Source of the DNA: Sediminimonas qiaohouensis DSM 21189
GTDB lineage: Bacteria > Pseudomonadota > Alphaproteobacteria > Rhodobacterales > Rhodobacteraceae
Direction: 5' to 3'
Length of the DNA: 64,000 nt
Assembly: GCF_000423645.1 (NCBI RefSeq)
Contig: NZ_AUIJ01000009.1
Coordinates: 62,001-126,000, forward strand
Part shown: one piece after another, positions 35,667-46,353 of the stretch
Position numbering within the stretch: the stretch's first letter is position 1
How the letters are laid out: each line of letters starts with the position of its first letter
Translations under genes and position numbers: made by a program
The notes under the pieces: generated by a model
Seen by the model: the letters and a program-made list of their open reading frames with translations, nothing else
Databases searched by the model: none
Told to the model about the DNA's origin: nothing

Positions 35667-37067
35667 TCAGGCGGCCGCGTCGTTCAGGCGGGCGATGGTC
35701 TCGTCCCGTCCGAGAACCAGCATCATGTCAAAGACACTCGGGGTCGCACTCCGCCCGGCCAATGCCGCCCGCAACGGGGCGGCCAGTTGTCCGAATTTCA
35801 TTCCCTTGTCGTTGGCGAACGCGTTTGCGACAGCTTCGAGGTCTTCGCGCGTCCAGTTAGCATTTCGCATCTGCGGCGTCAATTCCCCCAGTATACCACG
35901 GGATACAGAATCGAGGGATTTCTGCGCCTTCTCGTCTGGTTCAATGGGTCGGGTTGAGGTGACAAATGTAGCCTTTTCAAGTAGTTCCGGGAAGGTCTTC
36001 GCGCGCTCTTTGAGGCATGGTATGGCCTGCTTCATCAACGCTGCCTTGGCGTCATCCAGCGGGGGTTGCCCGGTGCTGCGCAGGAAATCCTGCAATTCAT
36101 GCAGCAGCGCAGCATCGTCCATCGCGGCCATGTGCTGCCCGCAGAGGTTGCCCAGTTTCTTGAAGTCAAAGCGTGCCGGAGATTTGCCAATTCCGTCAAG
36201 AGAGAACCATTCGATCGCCTGCGCGTCGGTGAAAAACTCGTCATCGCCGTGGCTCCAACCCAGGCGCGCGAGATAGTTGCGCATCCCCGCCGCCGGGTAG
36301 CCCATTTGCTGATACTCCTCGACGCCAAGCGCGCCGTGGCGTTTGCTGAGCTTCTTGCCGTCGGGGCCGTGGATGAGCGGGATATGCGCCCAGACCGGCA
36401 CGTCCCAGCCCATGGCCTGATAGATCATCATCTGCCGTGCGGCGTTGTTGAGGTGATCATCGCCGCGGATCACGTGGGTCACGCCCATGTCGTGATCATC
36501 GACGACGACCGCCAGCATGTAGACCGGCGATCCGTCGCCGCGCAGCAGCACCATGTCATCGAGTTGATCGTTTCGGATGCGCACATCGCCCTGCACCTGG
36601 TCCCGGATCACGGTTTCGCCCTCGCGCGGGGCCTTGATGCGGATGGCAAACGGCGCGTCGGGGTAGGTGGCCGGGTCGGCGTCGCGCCAGGGGCTGCGGA
36701 AAAGGGTTGATCGCCCCTCGGCGCGGGCCTTTTCGCGGAAGGCGGCGATGTCCTCGGCGGTGGAAAAGCACTTGTAGGCCTTGCCCTCGTCCAAAAGCTG
36801 CTCGGCAATTTCGGCGTGGCGCTCGGCGCCGGCGGCCTGGCTGACGACATCGCCGTCATGATCGAGGCCAAGCCAGTTCAGCCCCGTCAAGATCGCCTGC
36901 GTCGCCTCGGGGGTCGAGCGGGCGCGGTCTGTATCCTCGATCCGCAACAGGAACTTGCCGCCCCGTCCGCGCGCGAAAAGCCAGTTGAAAAGCGCCGTGC
37001 GGGCCCCGCCGATATGCAGAAATCCGGTGGGAGAGGGGGCAAAACGGGTGACGACCTGATCGGGCAT
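35667..37067 (-). CDS. gltX: Glutamyl-tRNA synthetase
   Basis: 466 residues; a class I synthetase. HIGH motif: [16 protein letters not shown] (residues 9-24). KMSKS-like motif: [12 protein letters not shown] near residue 240. The zinc-type Cys cluster of E. coli GltX is absent, as in many alphaproteobacteria. It might be discriminating or non-discriminating; GatCAB genes are not in the window, so this is not decided. comEC is divergent, 80 bp away. Confidence 0.96.
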   Translation of the reverse strand: MPDQVVTRFAPSPTGFLHIGGARTALFNWLFARGRGGKFLLRIEDTDRARSTPEATQAILTGLNWLGLDHDGDVVSQAAGAERHAEIAEQLLDEGKAYKCFSTAEDIAAFREKARAEGRSTLFRSPWRDADPATYPDAPFAIRIKAPREGETVIRDQVQGDVRIRNDQLDDMVLLRGDGSPVYMLAVVVDDHDMGVTHVIRGDDHLNNAARQMMIYQAMGWDVPVWAHIPLIHGPDGKKLSKRHGALGVEEYQQMGYPAAGMRNYLARLGWSHGDDEFFTDAQAIEWFSLDGIGKSPARFDFKKLGNLCGQHMAAMDDAALLHELQDFLRSTGQPPLDDAKAALMKQAIPCLKERAKTFPELLEKATFVTSTRPIEPDEKAQKSLDSVSRGILGELTPQMRNANWTREDLEAVANAFANDKGMKFGQLAAPLRAALAGRSATPSVFDMMLVLGRDETIARLNDAAA

Positions 37068-37147
37068 GGGGCGGATTAACCTTTCGGTAAGGGTGTAGCG
37101 CGTAGCGTGGACGTCTGTCTAGCGAGGCGCCGGAGCGGGGGCAAGAG

Positions 37148-39172
37148 GTGCGGATATCAGCTGCGATCGGATCCGCGTTCCTGCGCCAGCGCGGGCACCT
37201 GTTTCCGTGGGCGCCGGTGTGCCTGGCGGTCGGGATCGGGGGCTATTTCGCCGCCCCCTCAGAGCCGGGCGCGGTTTTTTATGCTGCCGCGGCCGTGGGG
37301 GCGATGGCGCTGGCGGTTCTGGCGTGGCGCAGCGGGCCGGAGGCGGCGCCGATCCTCATCGCGCTGGCGCTGATCCTGGCGGGGCTGTGCCTTGCGGGCG
37401 CGCGGGCGCATATGGTGGCCGCGCCGGTCCTGGAATGGCGCTATTACGGGCCGATCGCGGGGCGGATCGTGGCGGTTGACCGGTCTTCCTCGGACGCGGT
37501 GCGCCTGACGCTGGACGGCGTTGTGCTGGAGGATACACCGCCGGGGCGCACGCCGCGCCGCGTGCGCGTTTCGCTGCATGGGCAGCAGGGGTATTTCGTG
37601 CCCGAGCCGGGGCAGCGCGTGGCGATGACGGGCCATCTTGCGCCGCCCTCCGGCGCGGTCGAGCCGGGGGGCTTTGATTTTCGGCGCCATGCGTGGTTCG
37701 CCCGGCTGGGCGCGATCGGGTATACCCGCGCGCCTGCGGTTCTGATGCGGCCGGCGCCGCGCGGGGCGATGGTGCTGGCGCGGGCGCGGATGGCGCTTTC
37801 GGCGCGGGTACAGGCCGCCCTGCCGGGCGAGACCGGCGCCTTTGCCGCCGTGATAATGACCGGCGACAGGTCCGGGATCGGGCAGGAGACATTGGAAGCG
37901 CTGCGCATCTCGAACCTGGCGCATCTGCTCGCGATTTCGGGGCTGCACATGGGCCTGCTGGCGGGCGTGGTCCTGAGCGCGTTGCGCCTGTTATTCGCGG
38001 CGGTGCCGGTGGTCGGCCTGAGGGTGCCGGCGCGCAAACTGTCGGCGGGCGGGGCGCTGTTGGCAGCGGCGGGGTACCTGGCCCTGTCGGGCGGCAACGT
38101 GGCGACCGAGCGCGCCTTTGTCATGGTGGCGGTGATGCTATGCGCGGTGATCGTGGACCGCCGCGCCATCAGCCTGCGCGCGGTGGCAGTGGCGGCGATC
38201 GTGGTGTTGCTGTTGCGGCCCGAGGCGCTTCTTGGGCCGGGGTTCCAGATGTCCTTTGCCGCGACGACGGCCCTGGTGGCGGTGTTCGGCTGGCTGCGGG
38301 GCCGCGCGCCGGGGCGCGGCCCCGGGTGGGCGCGCCCGGTGTTGGCGGTAGTTCTGTCCTCGGCGGTCGCGGGGCTGGCGACGGCGCCGGTGGCGGCCGC
38401 GCATTTTAATCAGTTCGCGCGCTATGGGCTGCTGGCCAACCTGCTGTCGGTGCCGATGATGGGCGCGCTGGTGATGCCGGCGGCGGTGCTTGCGGCAGCG
38501 CTGATGCCGCTGGGGCTGGAGGCGCCGGCGCTTTGGGTCATGGGCGGCGGTCTGGATTGGATCCTGGAGCTGGCGCACCGGATTGCGGCGCTGCCGCATG
38601 CGCGCGGCGCGGTCGTCTCGCCCGGCGCGGGCGTGTTGCCGTTACTGGCGGTTGGTGCGCTGTGGGGAATATTGTGGCAGGGGCGCGTGCGGCTTGTGGG
38701 GCTCGCGCCGATGGTGGCGGCGCTGGCCTTGTGGACGCAGGCGGAGCGGCCGATGATCCTGATCTCGGGCGATGGCGGGCTGGTCGGGGTGATGACACCG
38801 CAGGGTCGCGCCCTGAGCCGGGAGCGGGGCAGCGGCTTTGTCGCGCGCAACTGGCTTGAGAACGATGGCGACACCGCCGATCAGGCCGCCGCCGCCGCGC
38901 GCTGGAGCGATCGGGTCGCTGTGCCGGGCGGCGGGCGGCTGATCCATGCGCGCGGCAAGCGCGGCGCGCGGGATCTGAGCTGCGACGCCGGGGATTGGGC
39001 CGTGCTAAACGTGCCCGCGTCCAATCGGGATCTGCCGTGCCGGGTGATCGACGCCAAATCCCTTCGCCAAAGCGGTGCGCTGGCGCTTGGGGCGGGCGAC
39101 ACGTGGGGGGAAATCCGCCGCGCGAATGACGTGGCGGGTCTGCGCCTTTGGTCGCGGCAGGGTGATCAGTAG
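37148..39172 (+). CDS. comEC: ComEC/Rec2-family DNA-uptake membrane protein
   Basis: 674 residues. An N-terminal soluble DUF4131 domain (about 30-190) is followed by the competence domain, a bundle of about eight to ten membrane segments (about 215-530) with [18 protein letters not shown] near residue 256. The C-terminal part (about 560-670) lacks an intact HxHxDH lactamase motif, a common state in alphaproteobacteria. ComEC forms the inner-membrane channel for single-stranded DNA and is needed for gene transfer agent uptake in Rhodobacter. GTG start with CAAGAGG upstream. Its stop overlaps the convergent lexA stop by seven bases. Confidence 0.9.
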   Translation: MRISAAIGSAFLRQRGHLFPWAPVCLAVGIGGYFAAPSEPGAVFYAAAAVGAMALAVLAWRSGPEAAPILIALALILAGLCLAGARAHMVAAPVLEWRYYGPIAGRIVAVDRSSSDAVRLTLDGVVLEDTPPGRTPRRVRVSLHGQQGYFVPEPGQRVAMTGHLAPPSGAVEPGGFDFRRHAWFARLGAIGYTRAPAVLMRPAPRGAMVLARARMALSARVQAALPGETGAFAAVIMTGDRSGIGQETLEALRISNLAHLLAISGLHMGLLAGVVLSALRLLFAAVPVVGLRVPARKLSAGGALLAAAGYLALSGGNVATERAFVMVAVMLCAVIVDRRAISLRAVAVAAIVVLLLRPEALLGPGFQMSFAATTALVAVFGWLRGRAPGRGPGWARPVLAVVLSSAVAGLATAPVAAAHFNQFARYGLLANLLSVPMMGALVMPAAVLAAALMPLGLEAPALWVMGGGLDWILELAHRIAALPHARGAVVSPGAGVLPLLAVGALWGILWQGRVRLVGLAPMVAALALWTQAERPMILISGDGGLVGVMTPQGRALSRERGSGFVARNWLENDGDTADQAAAAARWSDRVAVPGGGRLIHARGKRGARDLSCDAGDWAVLNVPASNRDLPCRVIDAKSLRQSGALALGAGDTWGEIRRANDVAGLRLWSRQGDQ

Positions 39173-39870
39173 GTGCGGATCAGCCCGACGAGACGGCCCT
39201 GTATCTTGACCTGGTCCTCGGGCAGAAGGCGCGTCTCGTAGGCAGGGTTCGCGGCCTCCAGCGCGATGGCGCCGCCACGGCGGAAGAACCGCTTAAGCGT
39301 CGCCTCGTGATCGTCTAAGAGGGCCACGACGATATCGCCGTTGTCGGCGGTGGCGGTTTCGCGGATCACCACGACATCGCCATCATTGATGCCGGCATCG
39401 ATCATCGAATCGCCGCGCACCTCAAGCGCGTAATGATCGCCCTGCGCGCCCAGCATGGCGTCGGGGACGGCGATGCTACGCTCGGCGTTACTAATTGCCT
39501 CAATCGGGACACCGGCGGCGATACGGCCCATCACCGGCAGGTCGCGCGCCATCGCCGCGGTCTCAAGCGGCATGGCATCGCCGGGGTGCGGCGCGCTTGG
39601 TGCGTCGCCCTCGATCACCTCGGGGGTGAAGCCGCTTGCGGCCTGTCCCGACAAGATCTCGGGGAGCTTGACGATCTCCAGCGCCCGCGCGCGATGCGCA
39701 AGGCGGCGGATGAATCCGCGTTCCTCAAGCGCCGTGATCAGCCGGTGAATGCCGGATTTGGAGCGCAGGTTGAGCGCCTCTTTCATTTCGTCAAAGCTTG
39801 GCGGAACGCCGTCGCGTTGCACGCGCTGATGGATGAAATTCAACAGGTCGATCTGTTTACGTGTCAGCAT
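39166..39870 (-). CDS. lexA: SOS repressor LexA
   Basis: 234 residues. The winged helix-turn-helix (1-65) begins [17 protein letters not shown]. The Ala-Gly cleavage site is A119-G120 ([11 protein letters not shown]), and the catalytic dyad is S155 (GDSMIDAG) and K193 (ATLKRFF). All needed parts of RecA-stimulated self-cleavage are present. Its own promoter region contains an alphaproteobacterial SOS box (see 39905-39919). It follows moeA on the same strand 81 bp downstream but has its own promoter signal. Confidence 0.97.
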   Translation of the reverse strand: MLTRKQIDLLNFIHQRVQRDGVPPSFDEMKEALNLRSKSGIHRLITALEERGFIRRLAHRARALEIVKLPEILSGQAASGFTPEVIEGDAPSAPHPGDAMPLETAAMARDLPVMGRIAAGVPIEAISNAERSIAVPDAMLGAQGDHYALEVRGDSMIDAGINDGDVVVIRETATADNGDIVVALLDDHEATLKRFFRRGGAIALEAANPAYETRLLPEDQVKIQGRLVGLIRTY

Positions 39871-39904
39871 GGCATCGCATCCTCGGGGACATCAGTATTG
39901 CTTT

Positions 39905-39919
39905 GTTCTACGCATGTTC
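39905..39919 (-). promoter_or_regulatory. LexA box (GTTC-N7-GTTC)
   Basis: GTTC-TACGCAT-GTTC at 39905-39919 is a perfect match to the alphaproteobacterial SOS box and lies 35 bp upstream of the lexA start, so autorepression is expected. A search for further boxes in the window by eye found none with both arms intact. Confidence 0.85.
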
Positions 39920-39951
39920 CCGTTTTGTGTCAACTATTTCGCCGTTTTCGA

Positions 39952-41124
39952 TCAGATCGGGATGTACTCCACTCGCTCGCCGGGCTTGCGGGGGCCGTCG
40001 CCTATCGGCCGCGGCAAAAGTGCGTTGGCCTGTGCCAGAACACTAAGCAGGGCGCTGTCCTGGGTCGGGAAGGGGGTGATGCGCCCCTCGCTGACATGGG
40101 CGCGCATGAAGTGCTGGCGCGGGCCGTTTTCCGGCACGCTGCCCTCAAGCGTGGCGTGCAGGCGCGCGGGCGCGCGGGGCGGCAGGCCCAGCATGGCGTG
40201 AATCACCGGGCGCAGGAACAGAACGCCGCACACGATTGCCGAGACCGGATTGCCCGGCAGGCCCAGCATCGCCGAGCCCTCAAGCCGCCCGGCCATGAGC
40301 GGTTTGCCCGGCCGCATGGCGACCTTGTAGAACGAGCGTGCCATGCCAAGATCGGCGGCCACCTTGCCGACAAGATCGTGATCTCCCACCGAGGCGCCGC
40401 CGATCGTCACCACCAGGTCCGCGCCGCGCGCCAGGTCAAAGGCGGTGATCAGCGATTCCTCGCTATCGCGCGCGATCGGAAGAAGCCGTGCATGTGCGCC
40501 CGCCTCCTCGGCCAGCGCCTTGAGCCCGAAGGTGTTGGATGCGATGATCTGGTCAGGGCCCGGTGCCTCGCCCGGCATGACCAGTTCATCGCCGGTCGAG
40601 ATCAGGGCGATCTCGGGGCGGCGGGTGACGGGGACGCGCGGCACGTTCATCGCGGCCAGAAGGGCGATGTCGGCCGGGCTTAGGCGGCGGGGGGCGTCCA
40701 TGACGTGGCCGATGGTGAAATCGGCGCCGGCGGCGCGCACGTGCCTGTTGTCGCCAGGGGTGCCGGTGATCGTCATGGCGGCGCCCTCGCGGGTGCAATC
40801 CTCTTGTATTACAACGCGGTCCGCGCCTTCGGGCATCGGGGCGCCGGTGAAGATGCGTACGGCTTGGCCCGGGGATATCGAGCCGTCGAACCGCGCGCCA
40901 GCGGCGGAGTCGCCGACCACGTCAAAGCGCGCGCCGGGGGCCAGATCGGCGGCGCGGATCGCGTAGCCGTCCATCGCGGAGGCGGCGAAGGGGGGCTGAT
41001 CGCGGCGGGCGGTTTGCTGGCGGGCAAGGACCCGGCCCGCCGCGTCGCCCAAGGGCACCTCTTCGACATCGAGCGGCCCGACCAGGGCAAAGAGATGCTC
41101 CAACGCTTCATCTACGGTGATCAT
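39952..41124 (-). CDS. moeA: Molybdopterin molybdenumtransferase MoeA
   Basis: 390 residues; inserts molybdenum into molybdopterin-AMP. Characteristic parts are [15 protein letters not shown] near residue 50, [12 protein letters not shown] (about 99-110), [18 protein letters not shown] (about 191), [12 protein letters not shown] (about 244) and [12 protein letters not shown] (about 294). The ATG overlaps the moaC stop by four bases. A monomolybdate pathway partner (Mog/MoaB) is not nearby. Confidence 0.95.
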   Translation of the reverse strand: MITVDEALEHLFALVGPLDVEEVPLGDAAGRVLARQQTARRDQPPFAASAMDGYAIRAADLAPGARFDVVGDSAAGARFDGSISPGQAVRIFTGAPMPEGADRVVIQEDCTREGAAMTITGTPGDNRHVRAAGADFTIGHVMDAPRRLSPADIALLAAMNVPRVPVTRRPEIALISTGDELVMPGEAPGPDQIIASNTFGLKALAEEAGAHARLLPIARDSEESLITAFDLARGADLVVTIGGASVGDHDLVGKVAADLGMARSFYKVAMRPGKPLMAGRLEGSAMLGLPGNPVSAIVCGVLFLRPVIHAMLGLPPRAPARLHATLEGSVPENGPRQHFMRAHVSEGRITPFPTQDSALLSVLAQANALLPRPIGDGPRKPGERVEYIPI

Positions 41125-41597
41125 TCCGCCTCGTACCTTCCTGATTTGCCACCATCTTTCAGGGTCACGCGGATGCCGCCGATTTCCATCGCGCGGTCCA
41201 CCGCCTTGGCCATGTCATAGACCGTCAGCGCGGCGGTGTTGACGGCGGTCAGGGCCTCCATCTCGACGCCGGTTTGCCCCGATGTCTTGACCGTGGCCGA
41301 GATGCGGATGCCCGGCAGGCTATCGTCCGGGGTCAGGTCCACCGCGACGCGCGTGATCGGCAGGGGATGGCAAAGTGGGATCAGGTCGGAGGTGCGTTTC
41401 GCGCCCATGATCCCGGCCAGCCTCGCAACGCCTAGTACATCGCCCTTGTCGGCGCGGCCTTCTTGAATGATATCAAGGGTTTCTTGCGCCATCTTAATCC
41501 ACCCTTCGGCGGTGGCGACGCGGGCGGTCACGGGCTTGCCCGAGACATCGACCATGTGCGCCTGACCGGTTTCGTCGAAATGGGTCAGCCCGGCCAT
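41121..41597 (-). CDS. moaC: Cyclic pyranopterin monophosphate synthase MoaC
   Basis: 158 residues, or 159 if the GTG at 41600 is used. It converts 3',8-cyclo-7,8-dihydro-GTP to cyclic pyranopterin monophosphate, together with MoaA. The core [17 protein letters not shown] and the following [23 protein letters not shown] are typical. The start overlaps the trpC stop (TGATG or GTGA). Adjacent moeA gives a Moco pair within a trp operon; moaA, D and E are elsewhere. Confidence 0.95.
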   Translation of the reverse strand: MAGLTHFDETGQAHMVDVSGKPVTARVATAEGWIKMAQETLDIIQEGRADKGDVLGVARLAGIMGAKRTSDLIPLCHPLPITRVAVDLTPDDSLPGIRISATVKTSGQTGVEMEALTAVNTAALTVYDMAKAVDRAMEIGGIRVTLKDGGKSGRYEAE

Positions 41598-42409
41598 CAC
41601 ATGCCCCCGGGCGTCAGGGGATTGCTAAGCAAACTGCGGGTGGCGTGGGTGACGTCCTCTTGCCGCATCAGGCTTTCGCCGATCAGGAAGGAGCGCACGC
41701 CATAGCGGGCCATATCGGCCAGGTCCTCAGGGGTAGAGAGGCCGGATTCGGCTATGATCATTCGATCTGTCGGAACCTGCCGCGACAAATGGCGGGTGGT
41801 GTCGAGCGACGTCTCGAAGGTATTGAGATCGCGGTTGTTGATGCCGATCATGCGCGAAGATAGCTCGGCCGCGCGCTCCAGCTCTTCGGCGTTGTGCACC
41901 TCGACCAGGGCGTCCATGCCCCATTTGGTGGCCGCGTCTTCCAGCTCGCGCGCCTGGGCGTCGCTGACGCTGGCCATGATGATCAGGATGCAGTCGGCGC
42001 CAAGCGCGCGGGCCTCGGCCACCTGATAGGGATCATACATGAAATCCTTGCGCAGCACCGGCAGATCGCAGGCGGCGCGCGCCTTGGTAAGATAGCTCTT
42101 GTCGCCCTGGAAGCTGGGCGTATCCGTCAGCACGCTAAGACACGCGGCGCCGCCCGAGGCATAGGCCTGCGCCAGCGCTTCGGGATCGAAATCCTCGCGG
42201 ATCAAACCCTTGGAGGGGCTTGCCTTCTTGATCTCGGCAATCAGGCCATAGCCCTTCAGGGCCGCCTTGTGCAAGGCCTCGGCAAACGGGCGGACGGGGG
42301 ATGCGGCGCGGGCCTCCGCCTCGACCGTTTCAAGCGGTTTGGCGGATTTGTCGGCGGCGATTTCATCAAGCTTGTAGGCCTTGATGCGGTCCAGAATGGT
42401 GTCGCTCAT
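41597..42409 (-). CDS. trpC: Indole-3-glycerol phosphate synthase
   Basis: 270 residues; a TIM barrel making indole-3-glycerol phosphate. It has [15 protein letters not shown] (catalytic Lys, about 58-72), [12 protein letters not shown] (about 120), [11 protein letters not shown] (near 188) and [10 protein letters not shown] (near 226). It is not fused to TrpF. The ATG overlaps the trpD stop by four bases and the end overlaps moaC. Confidence 0.96.
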   Translation of the reverse strand: MSDTILDRIKAYKLDEIAADKSAKPLETVEAEARAASPVRPFAEALHKAALKGYGLIAEIKKASPSKGLIREDFDPEALAQAYASGGAACLSVLTDTPSFQGDKSYLTKARAACDLPVLRKDFMYDPYQVAEARALGADCILIIMASVSDAQARELEDAATKWGMDALVEVHNAEELERAAELSSRMIGINNRDLNTFETSLDTTRHLSRQVPTDRMIIAESGLSTPEDLADMARYGVRSFLIGESLMRQEDVTHATRSLLSNPLTPGGM

Positions 42410-43428
42410 GTCCCCTCCTTGGTGACGATGGCCAGGATGTCCAGCCTGCGGCGCGCTTCGCCGCTGTCGATGCTGGCGCGGGCTTGCTCGACCCCCTGGT
42501 GCAGATCGCCCGCTTGTCCGGCCACCACCAGCGCCGCCGCCGAATTGAGCAGCACCGCGTCGCGATAAGCGCCCGGCGCCCCCGACAGCAGATCGCGCAG
42601 GGCGCGCGCGTTTTCCTTGGGCGTGCCGCCAAGGATATCATCGAACGGGTGAACCGGCAGGCCGAAATCCTCGGGGTGCAGTTCGACCTCGCGGATGCTG
42701 CCGTCTTCTTCGAGGGCGGCGACCCATGTCACGCCGGTGATGGTCATTTCATCGGTGCCATCGCTGCCATGGACCAGCCACGCCCGCGTGCTGCCGAGCT
42801 GGCCAAGGGTTTCGGCCATCGGCCGGATCAGCGCGCGGCTATAGGTGCCGGTCAACTGTCGCTTGACGCCGGCCGGGTTGGACAGCGGGCCAAGGATGTT
42901 GAAGATCGTGCGCGTGCCCAACTCCGCACGGCTGGGCCCGACATGGGCCATCGCAGGGTGGTGCATGGGGGCCATCATAAAAGCGATACCGGCCTTTTCC
43001 AACGCTTTTTCAACAACTTCCGGGCCGATCATCACGTTAACGCCCATTTCAGTCAGCGCATCCGCCGCCCCCGACTTGGAGCTGAGGTTGCGGTTGCCGT
43101 GCTTGGCCACCGGAACGCCCGCGCCCGCCACCACCAGCGCGGCAGCGGTCGAGATGTTGAGCGTCCCCTTGCCGTCGCCGCCGGTGCCGACGATGTCCAT
43201 CGCCCCCTCGGGCGCGGTGACCTTGTTGCACTTGGCGCGCATCACTGCGGCGGCAGCGGCGTATTCATCGACCGTTTCGCCGCGCGTGCGCAGTGCCATC
43301 AGTAGCCCGCCAATCTGCGCGGGGGTGGCTTCGCCCTCGAATAGGATGGTGAAGGCGGCCTCGGCCTCGGCGCGGCTCAGGGGGCGGTCGGCGGCGGCGC
43401 CGATCAGGGGCTTCAGCGCGTCGCTCAT
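42406..43428 (-). CDS. trpD: Anthranilate phosphoribosyltransferase
   Basis: 340 residues with the family signatures [16 protein letters not shown] (about 79-94), [19 protein letters not shown] near 106-124, and [12 protein letters not shown]. It transfers phosphoribose to anthranilate. It is separate from trpG, unlike the fused enterobacterial form. The overlap at both ends (ATGA) with trpG and trpC indicates a tightly coupled operon. Confidence 0.96.
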   Translation of the reverse strand: MSDALKPLIGAAADRPLSRAEAEAAFTILFEGEATPAQIGGLLMALRTRGETVDEYAAAAAVMRAKCNKVTAPEGAMDIVGTGGDGKGTLNISTAAALVVAGAGVPVAKHGNRNLSSKSGAADALTEMGVNVMIGPEVVEKALEKAGIAFMMAPMHHPAMAHVGPSRAELGTRTIFNILGPLSNPAGVKRQLTGTYSRALIRPMAETLGQLGSTRAWLVHGSDGTDEMTITGVTWVAALEEDGSIREVELHPEDFGLPVHPFDDILGGTPKENARALRDLLSGAPGAYRDAVLLNSAAALVVAGQAGDLHQGVEQARASIDSGEARRRLDILAIVTKEGT

Positions 43429-44006
43429 GCCGGCACCTTCATCATTTCAAGGAAATTGCGCAACAACTGGTGGCCATGCTCAGACGCGATGGATTCGGGG
43501 TGGAACTGTACCCCCTGGATCGGCAACTCGCGGTGTTGCAGGCCCATGATCGTGCCATCCTCCAGGTCCGCGGTGATCTCAAGGCACTCCGGCAGGCTGT
43601 CGCGCTCCACGATCAGGGAATGATAGCGCGTCGCGGCGAAGGGCGAGGGCAGGCCGCCAAACACACCTTGGCCGTGGTGGCGGATCTGGCCCATCTTGCC
43701 ATGTACGATCTCGTGCGCGCGAACCACCTTGCCGCCGAACGCCTGGCCGATCGTCTGATGGCCAAGGCACACCCCGAGGAGCGGGATCTGCGCCTCGGCC
43801 GCGGCGCGGGTCAGCTCAAGGCAGATACCGGCCTGATCGGGGTCGCACGGGCCGGGCGACAGCAATATCCCCGCCGGGCGCATGGCCATGGCCTGCGCCA
43901 CATCCAATGCGTCGTTGCGGCGCACCGTCACATCGGCGCCAAGCTCGCCCACATAGTGCACGAGATTATAGGTGAAGCTGTCGTAGTTATCGATCAGAAG
44001 CAGCAT
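43425..44006 (-). CDS. trpG: Anthranilate synthase component II (glutamine amidotransferase)
   Basis: 193 residues; supplies ammonia to TrpE. It begins [15 protein letters not shown], with nucleophile C80 in [17 protein letters not shown] and the His-Glu pair in [11 protein letters not shown]. It heads the trpG-trpD-trpC-moaC-moeA string. trpE is 2.3 kb away on the same strand, so the two subunits are not in one operon. A 24-codon upstream frame with a single Trp overlaps the start; it is not a convincing attenuator peptide. Confidence 0.96.
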   Translation of the reverse strand: MLLLIDNYDSFTYNLVHYVGELGADVTVRRNDALDVAQAMAMRPAGILLSPGPCDPDQAGICLELTRAAAEAQIPLLGVCLGHQTIGQAFGGKVVRAHEIVHGKMGQIRHHGQGVFGGLPSPFAATRYHSLIVERDSLPECLEITADLEDGTIMGLQHRELPIQGVQFHPESIASEHGHQLLRNFLEMMKVPA

Positions 44007-44160
44007 CAGGCCAATCTTTTGTGGTTGCGTGTTGATTTCCGGGGCTGGAGGCCCGCATCATGGTCGCGTTATACTTGTTCAGGCTTGCGCTTGAGCGTCA
44101 AGAGGGGCACCCCGTGAATTCAGGCGGCAGGGGCAGAAACAAAACCCGGGAGGCAAGGCA

Positions 44161-45684
44161 GTGGCACGCGGAGTGATAAGCGGTGTGATCTGGGGCGGTA
44201 TCGTCTCGGGGCTGGTGGCGGCGAGCGTATCGCTGATCAACGGGCCGGTCAGTTTTCCGCGGCCGGAGGCGACATCGCTTGAGGTGCCGCCGGGCTCGGA
44301 GTTCGATCGCGCGGGCGAGGATCGCATGGCGGACCTGCCTGAAGGCGACAGTGCCCCGTCGCCCGCACTGGACGCGCCGCGCGCGGCGGCGCCGATGCCG
44401 GATGATCTGAGCCCGCAGGCGGGGGCAGACACCGATCCCGGAGCCGCGCCGGATGCGGCGCAGGACGACCCAACAATGGCCGCGCCGGCGCCGCAGGGCG
44501 CGGCGGATGCGCCCGCGATGGCATCGGATGGCGATGCGCCCGTGGGCCGGGGCGACCACGCCGCGCCGCGGCCAAGCGCCCCAGACACCGCGGTGGACGA
44601 GGGGCCGACGCCAGATGTGACGGCAGCCCTGCCTGCCGAGGAGCGTGAAACCGACGGCGACGCGGGTGTGGAGCAGGGCGCTTTCCCATCCGACAGCGAC
44701 GCCGCCGCGCAAACGCCCGAGCCGCTGATCCCGCCCCAGGCGGAGGCCGAGCAGGGCACTACCGTGCCCGGCGTCGAGGCCCCGGGCGTAGCCGGGAACA
44801 GCGGTCAGCGCGACGCCGCCCTGCCGGACGATCCCGAAGCGGATGCCGCCACACAGCCCGGTGCGCAGGTGGACAGCGACAAGCCGGGCGTCGGCACCCC
44901 GGCCACGCGCCTGACCGACCGGGACGAGGCAAGCCGCCTGCCGACGGTTGGCGACGCCGATGAGGCAGAGGGCGCAGAGGGAACAGACGGCTCTGGCCCG
45001 CCGCCGGCGATCACGCAATACGCCGCCGATTTCGAGGCGCCCGAGGGCGTTCCGCTGATGTCGATCATCCTGATCGACGGGGGCGACAGCCCGATCGGGC
45101 TGGAGGCGCTATCGGCGTTTCCATACCCCCTCAGCTTTGCCGTTGACGCCAGCCGCCCCGACGCGGCCGAGGCAATGGCCCGCTACCGCGCGGCGGGCTT
45201 CGAGGTGATCGCGCGCATCGGCCTGCCCGAAGGGGCGACGCCCGCCGATACCGAGGTCGCGATGGCCAGCTATCTGCGCGCCATGCCCGAGGTCGTAGCG
45301 GTGATGGAAAAGACACCCGGCAGCCTGCAACTCAGCCGCCCCGTGGCCGAGCAGATCGGCGAAATTCTTGCCGAAAGCGGTCACGGCTTGATCCTGTTTC
45401 CCAAGGGACTGGACACGGCGCGCAAGCTGGCGGGGAAGGCGGGCGTTCCGGCGGCGACGGTGTTTCGCGATTTCGATGCCGAGGGCGAGGGCGCGGCGAC
45501 GATCCGCCGATTTCTGGACCGCGCGGCATTTCGCGCCCGCCAGCAGGACGAGGGCGTCGTGATGGTCGGGCGACTGCGGCCCGACACGATCTCGGCGTTG
45601 CTGCTGTGGGGGTTGCAGGATCAGTCGGGCACCGTCGCCCCGGCGCCGGTTTCGGCGCTGTTGCGGGCTGAACAGGCGCAGTAA
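44161..45684 (+). CDS. Divergent polysaccharide deacetylase family protein
   Basis: 507 residues. One membrane anchor (about 2-25) is followed by a long Ala/Pro/Asp-rich linker of about 260 residues and a C-terminal domain (about 298-500) of the divergent polysaccharide deacetylase type (MSIILIDGGDSPIGLEALSA). In this family many metal ligands of true deacetylases are lost, and the biochemical role is unclear. The protein is exported or anchored to the periplasm. GTG start with GGGAGG upstream. Divergent from trpG and convergent with rluE (13 bp). Confidence 0.82.
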   Translation: MARGVISGVIWGGIVSGLVAASVSLINGPVSFPRPEATSLEVPPGSEFDRAGEDRMADLPEGDSAPSPALDAPRAAAPMPDDLSPQAGADTDPGAAPDAAQDDPTMAAPAPQGAADAPAMASDGDAPVGRGDHAAPRPSAPDTAVDEGPTPDVTAALPAEERETDGDAGVEQGAFPSDSDAAAQTPEPLIPPQAEAEQGTTVPGVEAPGVAGNSGQRDAALPDDPEADAATQPGAQVDSDKPGVGTPATRLTDRDEASRLPTVGDADEAEGAEGTDGSGPPPAITQYAADFEAPEGVPLMSIILIDGGDSPIGLEALSAFPYPLSFAVDASRPDAAEAMARYRAAGFEVIARIGLPEGATPADTEVAMASYLRAMPEVVAVMEKTPGSLQLSRPVAEQIGEILAESGHGLILFPKGLDTARKLAGKAGVPAATVFRDFDAEGEGAATIRRFLDRAAFRARQQDEGVVMVGRLRPDTISALLLWGLQDQSGTVAPAPVSALLRAEQAQ

Positions 45685-45696
45685 GGGCGGGGGCGC

Positions 45697-46251
45697 TCAG
45701 ACCTCGATTTCGCGCCACTCGCCGGGCGCCAGATTACCGAGGGACCACGCGCCGATCGATAGCCGGACAAGGCGCAACGTGGGGTGGCCGACATGGGCCG
45801 TCATCCGCCGCACCTGCCGATTGCGCCCCTCGCGCAGGACAAGTCGCAGCCAGGCATCCGGCACGCTTTTGCGGTAGCGTACCGGCGGCGTGCGCGGCCA
45901 GAGCCAATCGGGCGCGGGGATGCGGGTAACCTCGGCGGGGCGGGTCATGCCGTCCTTGAGGCGCACGCCCTGCGCCAGCGCCGCGAGGGCGGCGTCATCG
46001 GGGATGCGTTCGACCTGGGCCAGGTAGGTCTTGGCCATCTTGTGGCGGGGATCGGCGATGCGGGCCTGTAGCATACCGTCATCCGTCAGCAACAGCAGCC
46101 CCTCGCTATCGCGGTCAAGCCGGCCGGCGGGATAGACGCCGGGGATGTCGATATGGTCCGAGAGGGTGGCGCGGGCGCTGCCGGTGGTGCCTCGATCGGT
46201 GAATTGCGACAGCACGCCCATGGGTTTGTTGAACAGGATCAAGCGGGGCAT
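45697..46251 (-). CDS. rluE: rRNA large subunit pseudouridine synthase (RluE-like)
   Basis: 184 residues, without an S4 domain. The core has [32 protein letters not shown] with the catalytic Asp (about 41-57), the KTYLAQVER strand, and [20 protein letters not shown]. It isomerises a uridine of 23S rRNA; RluE is the likely match because of length and the [10 protein letters not shown] start, though RsuA/RluB relatives are close. It follows trpE on the same strand, with a repeat between. Confidence 0.88.
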   Translation of the reverse strand: MPRLILFNKPMGVLSQFTDRGTTGSARATLSDHIDIPGVYPAGRLDRDSEGLLLLTDDGMLQARIADPRHKMAKTYLAQVERIPDDAALAALAQGVRLKDGMTRPAEVTRIPAPDWLWPRTPPVRYRKSVPDAWLRLVLREGRNRQVRRMTAHVGHPTLRLVRLSIGAWSLGNLAPGEWREIEV

Positions 46252-46282
46252 GGGGCCTCTTCTGGGCTATCGGCGCGGGGTA

Positions 46283-46343
46283 GGGGGCGCTGCCCCCCGT
46301 CGGCGGTGCCTCCTCCCCCCGGAGTATTGGGGGCAAGATGAAG
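46283..46343 (+). repeat. Dispersed CCCCCGG-TATT intergenic repeat, copy 2
   Basis: GGGGGCGCTGCCCCC (46283-46297) and then CCCCCGGAGTATT, followed by GGGGGCAAGATGAAG (46329-46343). It is the same modular layout as at 244-301 and 61005-61053. It lies between trpE (stop at 46354) and rluE (start at 46251), reading opposite to both genes. Confidence 0.65.
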
Positions 46344-46353
46344 GATGCAGCCC

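Noticed and set aside
43983-44060. 24-codon leader frame before trpG as a tryptophan attenuator
   Set aside because: It contains just one Trp codon, no alternative terminator stem is visible, and it overlaps the trpG start.
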